Source: Methanobacteriota archaeon (GTDB lineage: Archaea > Thermoplasmatota > Poseidoniia > Poseidoniales > Poseidoniaceae). Taken from it: a DNA stretch of 13,046 bases. Location of the stretch: assembly GCA_009936765.1 (NCBI GenBank), contig JAACDL010000192.1, positions 1 through 13,046 on the forward strand, written 5' to 3'. The notes beneath the pieces are model-generated. The model was not told where the DNA came from, did not search any database, and saw only the letters and a list, made by a program, of their open reading frames with translations. Positions 7,352 through 13,046 of this stretch are shown here, one piece after another (the stretch's first letter is position 1; every line of letters begins with the position of its first letter). The position numbers were made by a program, and so were the translations under genes.

Positions 7352-8194
7352 GTGGCCGCAGTGATTCCAATGGATGCGAATGACCTTCTCGCAGTTTCGC
7401 CGAAACTTCTAGCGCAAGCAATATTGCATAGAAGAGAACGTCTTTCGGAGATTATTCCGGAGGATTTAGAGGAGAGAAAAGTGGAACTTTCCGAAGCAGA
7501 ACCCAAGGCTAAATCTGCTAGAGAAGAAAGAGATTCAATCAATTCAAAAGTTGCTGGATTAAAGCACGAAAGAAATTCCTCTCAAAAGGAAGCAAGAGCG
7601 CTATTTGAACGCTCAAATATGATACGTGAGCAACTAATATCTGAAGGTGGAATGAAGGACCCTGATCCGAAGTGGGCTCAGGACAAATTATCTGAAAAAC
7701 TACAAGCTATCGAAAGTCAATTAGAGACCAATGCAGGCACTCACAAAACAGAAGAGAAATACATCAATGAAATGAAATCTTTGATTCGTGAACATGAAGA
7801 ATGGGTGGAGGGGCGCACGGCCTCGCAGCCTCTGGTCAAAGAAATGAAGGAAAACAGAGATAAGGCTAGAAAATTGCTTGATTCCGCCCAAAAAGCCCAT
7901 GATGCTATGGTTGAATTAGTAGGCGAGAATGCAGATATGCACGATGCCTTTGTCAAATGGGAAGATGTCAGAACACGAGCAAAATCTAGAACAATGAGAT
8001 TAGAGAACGCTCTATCATCCAGTCAACAAGCATTAGAGTTCTGGAAAGATAGAGTCGCTAATGATACCTTTGACGACCTCGTAGTTGATTCTATTCGAGT
8101 GCGAGACGGTGGACCTTCTTCTAAAGCGATTGCAAAAGCCATGAAGAATGAAAGGGAAAAGAAGAATAAAACCTCTGGAGGTGAAGAAGAATGA
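7352..8194 (+). CDS. COG1340-like archaeal coiled-coil protein C, coupled to the TUTase gene, 280 aa
   Basis: A soluble, highly charged coiled-coil protein. Long helices (about 40-100 and 160-235) flank a hinge at 112-151 with LQAIESQLETNAGTHKTEEK, which matches the 'E..(F/L)E(T/R)' hinge of the coiled-coil proteins at 1624 and 11194. The N-terminus (DANDLLAVSPKLLAQAILHRR) differs from those relatives, and the C-terminus is a Lys/Glu-rich tail (260-280). Function is unknown. Its stop overlaps the start of the TUTase-like gene by ATGA (8191-8194), so the two are very likely made together and may bind through their coiled coils. The start is uncertain: GTG 7352 is 2 bases after GAGAGGCA, while GTG 7361 and ATG 7370 are in-frame alternatives that remove 3 or 6 residues. 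It is the first gene of the rightward block. Confidence 0.75.
   Translation: MAAVIPMDANDLLAVSPKLLAQAILHRRERLSEIIPEDLEERKVELSEAEPKAKSAREERDSINSKVAGLKHERNSSQKEARALFERSNMIREQLISEGGMKDPDPKWAQDKLSEKLQAIESQLETNAGTHKTEEKYINEMKSLIREHEEWVEGRTASQPLVKEMKENRDKARKLLDSAQKAHDAMVELVGENADMHDAFVKWEDVRTRAKSRTMRLENALSSSQQALEFWKDRVANDTFDDLVVDSIRVRDGGPSSKAIAKAMKNEREKKNKTSGGEEE
8177..8184 (+). promoter_or_regulatory. Strong ribosome binding site for the TUTase-like gene
   Basis: GGAGGTGA lies 6 bases before the ATG at 8191, inside the end of the preceding coiled-coil gene. It is a full-length match to the archaeal anti-Shine-Dalgarno consensus, the best in the window, and it fixes the start of the TUTase-like protein. 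Confidence 0.75.
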
Positions 8195-10275
8195 GTTCCA
8201 AGTGTGAGATTACTGGTCTTTCTCAGGAAGATTCTAAACTATTCGAATACCTTCATTCGCAATTAACTGGTAAATTAGAGATTAATGAACCGGAAAAAGA
8301 AATGATTTCTTCATTTGGTAAACCTTTAGAGAATACAGTTTCTAATAACAAAGGACACAAAAGTGACGACAGAAGAAGAGAAAATTTACTCAAGCATCTA
8401 CAGAAAAGCGTAGCCTCAAAATTCTCCAACTCGAAATTAACGCCATTTGGTTCTGCAGAAAGCGACTTAGCTCTAAAAGGAGCTGATTTTGACTTGTGCT
8501 TACAGATTCAAGAAGCAAATCAAAAGAAAATTATCAAACGTATTGGAGGAATGTTAAGAGGCCAGGGCATGGAAAGTGTTCAAACACTTACTGGAGCCAA
8601 AGTTCCTATTGTAAAATTCGTCGACCCAAGAAGTGGATTTAATGTCGATATCTCAATCAATAACATTCTTGCGTTACATAATACACGGTTACTAGCAAAT
8701 TATGCTAAACTAGACAAAAGAGTCAGAGAACTTGCTATTTGTGTAAAGTATTGGGCTTTGCATAGAGATATCTCTGATGCACCTAACGGTACATTTTCGT
8801 CATATGCTTGGTCTGTATTAGTGATTAACCACCTCATTCAAGAAAAAGTAATTCCAAATTTACAATCTGGTGAAGATAGGACTATTATCGAAATAGAGAA
8901 GAGAGAATACGATATCACAATTAATGAAGAGTTGAGTGCTGATAAATCAAACCAGAAATCATTACCTGAACTGTTGTACTCGTTTTTCATGAACTATGCC
9001 ACATATGATTGGAATGACAAAATAATTTCAATTCGTAACGGAGAATCAATTTCACGAGACGAGAAGGGTTGGATGAATGAAGAGCCATCAGCGCTTGATG
9101 TGAGTAATAGCGAGGAAGAGAGGCCTCCTCGAATGGGCGAACACCATCTTTCAATCGAGGACCCATTCGATGTCGAACATGATTTGAGTCGAGTAGTTAG
9201 AGCAGTAGGAGAACTAAAGATCAGAGATGAACTACTAAGGGCTGCTAAATTGATGAGTGAAGGTACCAAATGGAAGGATATTTGTGGAACTGTAAACCCT
9301 GATAGATTGAAAGATATGGAACCAGAAGACTTGTTCCACGATTTGAGAGACAAGTCTGATGGAATAGTCAAAGGAATGCTAGACAAGACAAAGGCAGAGA
9401 TTGAAGCATTGGAGAAAAGAATCGAAGCACTTGATGCTGAACGAAATTCAACTATTCGTATGGCAAGAGCAATGCGTGGAGTAATTGATGAAACATCGGA
9501 TTTACGCAAAGAACACAAAGCGATTATCACGGGGCTAAAAGATAGAAACAAGAATCTAGATTCTATCAAAACGCAGCGAGATAAAATCAACTCTGACATC
9601 ATCTTGCCAATTCATATGATTGAAGATGAATTAGCAAAAGTATACTCTCGCTTAACAGAAGAGATCGATATACATAGAGTCCCTTCCTTAGAAAAAGAAA
9701 AAATACAATTCGCATGGTTCCTAGAACTACAAGCCATGCATGGCAAGGCTAGAGAGGCTAGTGAATTACATCAGAGATTCATTAACTTAGTCAAAGAACA
9801 AAAGGGCGAAATAAAGAAACTCAAGGTCTATGAAACCAAGCACGATGAAACAACGATGAAGTTGCTTGAACAAGAGCCTCTTTTGAAGGACAAGAATATC
9901 AATTCTAATGAAGCCCGTTCTTACGACCGCAGAGTCCAGAATATCCAAAAAGCATTACGCGAAAGAAGAGGAGAAATGCACAAGTTACGCCGAGAATCTG
10001 GAAGACTAGAAGCTTGGATGAGAAAGAAAAACAGCGGACCTCAAGGTGGTCGCCGTGGTGGAAATAATAAACAATTCAAACCTAAATCCAGTAAACCAAA
10101 GGAAGCCTCTGGACCTATTACATTGGGCGACCTTTCCGGTTTACTATCTGGTTTATCCACCGATTCATCTTCCAAGAAAGAAAAGAAGGTAAGTTCGAAG
10201 AAAGCCGGGATGAAGAGATTAGGAAACCTTGGAGCACACAGAGGTTCCCGCTCACACTTCAAAAAGAAGGAATGA
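8191..10275 (+). CDS. Cid1/TUTase-like non-canonical poly(U)/poly(A) polymerase fused to a coiled coil and basic tail, 694 aa
   Basis: Residues 60-345 align by eye with eukaryotic Cid1/TUT/Trf4-type terminal ribonucleotidyltransferases, which add untemplated U or A to RNA 3' ends. Visible elements are F86-G87-S88 with catalytic D99 and D101 in LKGADFDLCL, the third carboxylate D153 in NVDISINN, the HNT motif (163-165), LDKRVRELAICVKYWA (174-189), TFSSYAW (201-207), the PAP-associated segment LPELLYSFFMNYA (258-270), ISIRNG (279-284), EKGW (291-294) and EDPFDVEHDLSR (323-334). H330 matches Cid1 His336, which favours UTP. Residues ~385-610 are coiled coil with a COG1340-like hinge near 477-510. 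Residues ~614-694 are a Gly/Arg/Lys/Ser-rich tail likely to bind RNA. It is longer than Cid1 (about 400 residues). All catalytic residues are present, so activity is likely; U versus A preference is inferred. It is not the archaeal CCA-adding enzyme. Confidence 0.88.
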   Translation: MSSKCEITGLSQEDSKLFEYLHSQLTGKLEINEPEKEMISSFGKPLENTVSNNKGHKSDDRRRENLLKHLQKSVASKFSNSKLTPFGSAESDLALKGADFDLCLQIQEANQKKIIKRIGGMLRGQGMESVQTLTGAKVPIVKFVDPRSGFNVDISINNILALHNTRLLANYAKLDKRVRELAICVKYWALHRDISDAPNGTFSSYAWSVLVINHLIQEKVIPNLQSGEDRTIIEIEKREYDITINEELSADKSNQKSLPELLYSFFMNYATYDWNDKIISIRNGESISRDEKGWMNEEPSALDVSNSEEERPPRMGEHHLSIEDPFDVEHDLSRVVRAVGELKIRDELLRAAKLMSEGTKWKDICGTVNPDRLKDMEPEDLFHDLRDKSDGIVKGMLDKTKAEIEALEKRIEALDAERNSTIRMARAMRGVIDETSDLRKEHKAIITGLKDRNKNLDSIKTQRDKINSDIILPIHMIEDELAKVYSRLTEEIDIHRVPSLEKEKIQFAWFLELQAMHGKAREASELHQRFINLVKEQKGEIKKLKVYETKHDETTMKLLEQEPLLKDKNINSNEARSYDRRVQNIQKALRERRGEMHKLRRESGRLEAWMRKKNSGPQGGRRGGNNKQFKPKSSKPKEASGPITLGDLSGLLSGLSTDSSSKKEKKVSSKKAGMKRLGNLGAHRGSRSHFKKKE

Positions 10276-10300
10276 TGAATTAGAAGCCACCCCGCCAATC

Positions 10301-10759
10301 ATGGGCGCACAGTGGCACTTGGGACCTAGTCCTAAATCACTAGATGCGGCTACTGTTGAAATCGTAAAACAATTATTACTAGATCAAACCGGGGAAGTCT
10401 ACTCTGAAGCATCGGTCAAAAGTTTACCAATACCTGAATGGGATGGAAATTTGGTCTTATTAGACCAAAATCAAATGCTTAGGGGATTGTTGTGGACCAA
10501 TAAATTTAGTCAATCAAGAGTTCGAATCGTTGCATTTGCAATAGATTCTGACTACAAAGGACAAGGATTTGGAGCCCAGGCTTGGGAACATTTGCTAGTT
10601 GCGGCTCGGGCAGACGGTATCAGGGAGGTTCAATTAGAGGTCCGAGGAGATAATGAGTTCGCAATCGACTTCTATAGAAGAAGAGGCCTAGAAATAATTA
10701 TGACCTTAGAGGGGTATTACAAAGCAGGAATTGGTTACGTAATGCGAGGAAATATTTGA
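10301..10759 (+). CDS. GNAT-family N-acetyltransferase (RimI-like), 152 aa
   Basis: The acetyl-CoA-binding motif A is clear: RIVAFAIDSDYKGQGFGAQAWEHLL (about 75-99) with the Q/R-x-x-G-x-G/A loop at KGQGFG (86-91), followed by VQLEVRGDNEFAIDFYRRRGL (110-130) in which N118 and Y125 occupy the usual catalytic and substrate-side positions. The end, LEGYYKAGIGYVM, is typical of RimI-like protein N-terminal acetyltransferases, but the substrate cannot be assigned. The frame stays open upstream to an ATG at 10229 inside the TUTase-like gene. I chose ATG 10301 because the extra 24 residues are not GNAT-like and would overlap the TUTase by 47 bases. It lies 25 bases after the TUTase stop and overlaps the next gene by one base, consistent with one operon. 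Confidence 0.85.
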   Translation: MGAQWHLGPSPKSLDAATVEIVKQLLLDQTGEVYSEASVKSLPIPEWDGNLVLLDQNQMLRGLLWTNKFSQSRVRIVAFAIDSDYKGQGFGAQAWEHLLVAARADGIREVQLEVRGDNEFAIDFYRRRGLEIIMTLEGYYKAGIGYVMRGNI

Positions 10760-11103
10760 TGCAAATAGTCATCATCCGTCATGGTCTACACCTAATTGTG
10801 GCAAACACCATTATCGAAGATTTAGCCGACGGCGAGTGCGTACTTTCCGCTGCTCTGATGGACCCAGAAGGTTTCACCATCGAACGTACATCCACTGAAT
10901 TCAAACCAATGGACATGACTGAGATACTAGATCTATCTCCTGATTCAAAATTAGTAACAGTAGTGGGAGAACAATCAACAATAATCATTTCACGAATAGA
11001 GTCGGGTCATTCTATCATTATTCAATGCCCAAATAACGGTAATTTGGGCAAGGCTAGAATGAAATTATCTAGAGCTTGTGAAGCAATTATCCCATTCTTG
11101 TGA
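10759..11103 (+). CDS. Roadblock/LC7-domain protein, 114 aa
   Basis: The fold pattern is alpha, beta, beta, (short) helix, beta, beta, helix. ADGECVLSAALMDPEGFTIER is the first hairpin, SKLVTVVGEQSTIIISRI and HSIIIQCPNNGNLGKARMKL the second, followed by an ending helix (SRACEAIIPF). The last part matches the Roadblock signature 'NLGxxRxxLxxA'. The helix between the hairpins is much shorter than usual (only about MDMTEILD), so this is a trimmed version of the domain. In archaea and bacteria Roadblock proteins often dimerise and regulate small Ras-like GTPases (MglB type) or sit in signalling operons, but no GTPase is present here. The ATG at 10759 overlaps the GNAT stop (TGATG); GAGGA at 10745-10749 serves as ribosome binding site. 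A TTG one codon earlier is less likely. Confidence 0.7.
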   Translation: MQIVIIRHGLHLIVANTIIEDLADGECVLSAALMDPEGFTIERTSTEFKPMDMTEILDLSPDSKLVTVVGEQSTIIISRIESGHSIIIQCPNNGNLGKARMKLSRACEAIIPFL

Positions 11104-11108
11104 CATTT

Positions 11109-11167
11109 CTCCCGTAGGGAGGCTTCAAATGGGAAAGGTCAGTCGCCCAGTCGCTGATGTACGGGAG
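11109..11167 (+). promoter_or_regulatory. Structured leader with two competing hairpins before coiled-coil gene B
   Basis: CTCCC (11109-11113) can pair with the adjacent GGGAG (11117-11121) across a GTA loop, or the longer CTCCCGTA (11109-11116) can pair perfectly with TACGGGAG (11160-11167). The two are mutually exclusive. The enclosed part also holds a 7-base direct repeat, CAGTCGC (11140-11146 and 11148-11154). The segment is in the 90-base gap between the Roadblock gene and the coiled-coil gene; no gene is seen in it. It could be an RNA switch, a processing site, a terminator-like hairpin or chance. No known riboswitch family is recognised. Confidence 0.4.
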
Positions 11168-11193
11168 TACACTGCGAACAGGTGCGATGGATA

Positions 11194-12078
11194 ATGGCTG
11201 AATTGAAGGAAATTCTGGACGAGAAGCGAAAATTAGTTGACCAAAAGGCAACTCAGTACCGCACTACTAGAGATGATTGGAACTCCAGAACAAAGGAGCA
11301 TACAGCCATCAGAAACGAACTAAATTCAGAAGTTCGTGAGCTTATCCAAAATGTCCGCCAACAGCGAGAAATCCGCGAACAAATGAATGAATTGGTTCGT
11401 GAAAAGAAGTCAATACGCTCAGATGCTAACAAAAAAGTCAAGGAAGCAAAATCAATGCTTGACTCTGAAAGAGGAGAAAAAGAGGAACCTGCACCTGCAC
11501 CAGGACCTAGAGGTCGCCGTGAACGCAAGGTTACAGTACATTCTCTTAAGAGAGATTTACAAAAACTTGAGGCTGAATTCGAGCGTGGAGCTCACACTGG
11601 CCAAAACGAAGTCAAGGTAATGAAGCGAATGAAAGAAATTTCAGTTCAAATCCGTAAGATGAAATCTTCTGAAGATTCCAATGGAGATCTCAAAGAAGCA
11701 AGAGGCATGCTAAGAGAAGCAATGGTTCTGCAAGAAGAAGCACACGTAGAAGTCCAGAAAGCAGCACAAGCGGCTCAAGAAGCGCACGAGTTGATGCTAC
11801 AATGGAACAAAGAAGTAGACAGACAGCGTGAACAAGCTGAAGACGCTCACCGTGAATTGAGAAAGTCGAAGAAAGAAGCAGATAAGGCACATCACTTCTA
11901 CATCGTATCTCTACGTTGCTTACACTCAATCCAAGACATGCTAAGAGCAATGAGAGGCGCATCATCTAGTGATGGTCAGCGTGGAGCACGTGTCGAAGTT
12001 CAGGACTTGATGAGCAAGTTGATGAGCGGAGAAACTCTATCTACTGATGAATTAATGCAATTACAACGCTTTGATTAA
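11194..12078 (+). CDS. COG1340-like archaeal coiled-coil protein B, 294 aa
   Basis: A soluble, almost fully coiled-coil protein with two long helical arms (about 3-95 and 160-235) joined by a Pro/Gly linker (PAPAPGPRGRRE, 99-110) and a hinge LKRDLQKLEAEFERGAHTGQ (118-137) that matches the hinge of the coiled-coil proteins at 1624 and 7352. The arm at 180-235 repeats AH/AxEA spacings (EEAHVEVQKAAQAAQEAHEL). The C-terminus, LMSKLMSGETLSTDELMQLQ (272-291), resembles the 'F..G..LT.EEL..LQ' end I associate with archaeal COG1340 proteins. Function is unknown. ATG 11194 is chosen over GTG 11182 because it begins the helix directly and has AGGTG (11180-11184) 9 bases upstream. An unusual folded leader precedes it, and purP follows after 48 bases. 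Confidence 0.8.
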   Translation: MAELKEILDEKRKLVDQKATQYRTTRDDWNSRTKEHTAIRNELNSEVRELIQNVRQQREIREQMNELVREKKSIRSDANKKVKEAKSMLDSERGEKEEPAPAPGPRGRRERKVTVHSLKRDLQKLEAEFERGAHTGQNEVKVMKRMKEISVQIRKMKSSEDSNGDLKEARGMLREAMVLQEEAHVEVQKAAQAAQEAHELMLQWNKEVDRQREQAEDAHRELRKSKKEADKAHHFYIVSLRCLHSIQDMLRAMRGASSSDGQRGARVEVQDLMSKLMSGETLSTDELMQLQRFD

Positions 12079-12111
12079 CTTCAAAGGCCATCTCGAATAC
12101 CATCATAGTAA

Positions 12112-12119
12112 GGGAGGAG
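12112..12119 (+). promoter_or_regulatory. Ribosome binding site of purP
   Basis: GGGAGGAG lies 7 bases before the ATG at 12127 and decides the purP start. The 48-base gap before it (12079-12126) shows no clear TATA box or hairpin. Confidence 0.6.
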
Positions 12120-12126
12120 TTATTTC

Positions 12127-13046
12127 ATGATACAAAAAGACGAGATTGCCGGAATTATTGAGGACTATGAGCGCCTTAAGTTGCGCATTGGAATGACCGC
12201 CAGCCACTCCGCACTAGACATTTGTGACGGAGCAATTGAAGAAGGATTTCCTACAGCTGCTTATTGTCAAAAAGGCCGCGATAAAACCTACTCTCAATAT
12301 TTCAAAACTCAAAGAACATCCTCTGGTAGAGTACGAAGAGGGATGGTTGACAAAGCAATTGTAATGGATTCATTTAACGATGTAATGCAACCTCACATGC
12401 AAGAAGAGATGAGAAAGCGTAATGTCGTTTACATCCCTAATAGGTCATTCACCTCTTACTCAACTATTGATGATGTTGAGAATAATTTCCATGTACCGAT
12501 GTTTGGTTCTAGGAATATGCTTAGAATGGAAGAGAGAACTGAGGAGCAAGATTACTATTGGATTCTTGACAAAGCAGGCCTACCATACCCTGAAGCAATT
12601 GCAGACCCACAAGATATTGATTGCCTGGTAATAGTCAAATTACATCACGCTCAGAAGAAACTTGAGCGTGGATTCTTCACCTGTGCTTCATACAAGGAGT
12701 ACGTAGAGAAGAGTGAAACATTGCTTAAGGAAGGCACAATTGATCAAGAAAGCCTAGACGGCGCACGCATTGAAAAATATGTTATCGGTCCGGTATTCAA
12801 CCTAAATTTCTTCTATTCACCCCTAGAAGAAGACATGCCAAAACTCGAACTTTTAGGTGTTGATTGGAGATTCGAATCTTCACTTGACGGCCATGTAAGA
12901 TTACCTGCGCCTCAACAAATGACAATGCCTGCACATCAACAGATCCCTGAGATGACAGTTGTTGGCCACAACACTGCTACAATTAGGGAATCTTTACTTG
13001 AGACAGCATTCGAACTTGGAGAGAAATTCATTACTGCTTCAAAGGA
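12127..13046 (+). CDS. purP: PurP, 5-formaminoimidazole-4-carboxamide ribonucleotide (FAICAR) synthetase (3' end cut by window edge)
   Basis: PurP is the archaeal, folate-independent enzyme for the next-to-last step of IMP synthesis: it uses ATP and formate to convert AICAR to FAICAR. The frame stays open for 306 codons to the right edge. The family is usually about 340-360 residues, so roughly 35-55 are missing. The N-terminal PurP domain is clear: IGMTASHSALDICDGAIEEGF (21-41) with the SHSAL motif, AYCQKGRDKTYSQYF (45-59), VYIPNRSFTSY (101-111) and VPMFGSRNMLRMEER (123-137). The ATP-grasp part has YWILDKAGLPYPEAI (144-158), VKLHHAQKKLERGFF (170-184) and RIEKYVIGPVFNLNFFYSPL (214-233). These match archaeal PurP closely as I recall it. 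Its place behind coiled-coil gene B is probably chance neighbourhood or co-transcription; no functional tie is evident. Confidence 0.95.
   Translation, partial: MIQKDEIAGIIEDYERLKLRIGMTASHSALDICDGAIEEGFPTAAYCQKGRDKTYSQYFKTQRTSSGRVRRGMVDKAIVMDSFNDVMQPHMQEEMRKRNVVYIPNRSFTSYSTIDDVENNFHVPMFGSRNMLRMEERTEEQDYYWILDKAGLPYPEAIADPQDIDCLVIVKLHHAQKKLERGFFTCASYKEYVEKSETLLKEGTIDQESLDGARIEKYVIGPVFNLNFFYSPLEEDMPKLELLGVDWRFESSLDGHVRLPAPQQMTMPAHQQIPEMTVVGHNTATIRESLLETAFELGEKFITASK

Noticed and set aside
7216..7542. Minus-strand open frame spanning the divergent intergenic region
   Set aside because: It overlaps the starts of both divergent genes and has shadow-type composition. The 804-aa gene start with signal peptide is much better supported.
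8191..9225. Assignment as the archaeal CCA-adding enzyme
   Set aside because: The archaeal CCA enzyme has a different nucleotidyltransferase context and no PAP-associated EDPFxxxH loop. The motif order and spacing here are those of Cid1/TUT proteins.
8994..9602. Long antisense open frame (202 codons) opposite the TUTase-like gene
   Set aside because: It is a Ser/Leu-rich mirror of the helical charged coding strand, with no motif, no ribosome binding site and full overlap with a gene carrying clear catalytic motifs.
8191..10275. Eukaryotic contamination as the source of the TUTase-like gene
   Set aside because: It has no introns, is preceded by a perfect prokaryotic Shine-Dalgarno, overlaps an archaeal-type coiled-coil gene by ATGA, and sits in the same sequence as archaeal purP.
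10229..10300. Upstream extension of the GNAT gene from an ATG inside the TUTase gene
   Set aside because: The 24 added residues come from a frame read through the basic TUTase tail, have no GNAT character, and would force a 47-base overlap.
11104..11193. tRNA or known small RNA in the spacer before coiled-coil gene B
   Set aside because: The stem and length do not give a cloverleaf, there is no T-loop consensus or CCA-ready acceptor, and no riboswitch core or SRP/RNase P motif is recognisable.
12422..12631. Plus-strand small open frame within purP
   Set aside because: It is an alternate frame of purP, whose own frame is supported by conserved motifs throughout.
1..13046. Mobile element, CRISPR array, attachment site or recent transfer island
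   Set aside because: I found no transposase or integrase, no regularly spaced repeats, no terminal inverted repeats and no abrupt change in composition.

Overview
The window looks like a chromosomal segment of a marine Thermoplasmatota-type euryarchaeon (Marine Group II/Poseidoniales or a close relative). The basis is an archaeal-type purP, an exosome-associated COG1325-like RNA-binding protein, several COG1340-like coiled-coil proteins, a DtxR regulator fused to a FeoA-like domain, secreted CARDB-like proteins, moderate-to-low GC, Shine-Dalgarno sites of the GGAGGTGA type and TATA-like boxes. The lineage is inferred from gene content only. Coding density is very high and no gap exceeds about 90 bases. 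I see no mobile element, CRISPR array, tRNA or rRNA.

The window is one divergent pair of gene blocks that part at 7272-7351. Leftward (minus strand) from there run: an 804-aa secreted/membrane-anchored protein with a cytoplasmic tail carrying two zinc ribbons; a DtxR/IdeR-type metal regulator; a 493-aa multi-pass membrane protein of unknown family; a coiled-coil protein; a sugar-phosphate nucleotidylyltransferase; a small charged protein; and a COG1325-like gene cut by the window edge. Rightward (plus strand) run: a coiled-coil protein; a 694-aa Cid1/TUTase-like terminal nucleotidyltransferase with its own coiled-coil extension; a GNAT acetyltransferase; a Roadblock/LC7 protein; another coiled-coil protein; and purP, cut by the right edge.

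The main discovery candidate is at 7352-10275. A COG1340-like coiled-coil gene overlaps by ATGA a gene whose first ~345 residues look like a eukaryotic non-canonical poly(A)/poly(U) polymerase of the Cid1/TUT type. The GS motif, three metal-binding aspartates, the PAP-associated domain and the histidine that gives uridine preference in Cid1 are all recognisable. This catalytic core is fused to a coiled coil resembling the neighbouring stand-alone protein, followed by a basic Gly/Arg/Lys tail. Eukaryote-type terminal uridylyl/adenylyl transferases are not a standard part of archaeal RNA metabolism, where tailing is usually attributed to the exosome and CCA addition to a different enzyme. Three stand-alone paralogous coiled-coil proteins in 13 kb, plus the exosome-associated gene at the left edge, suggest an RNA-handling neighbourhood, but that link is inference.

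Two short structured elements deserve attention. One is a perfect 8-bp hairpin with a GTAA loop in the divergent intergenic region. The other is a leader before the third coiled-coil gene in which one strand can pair with either of two partners.
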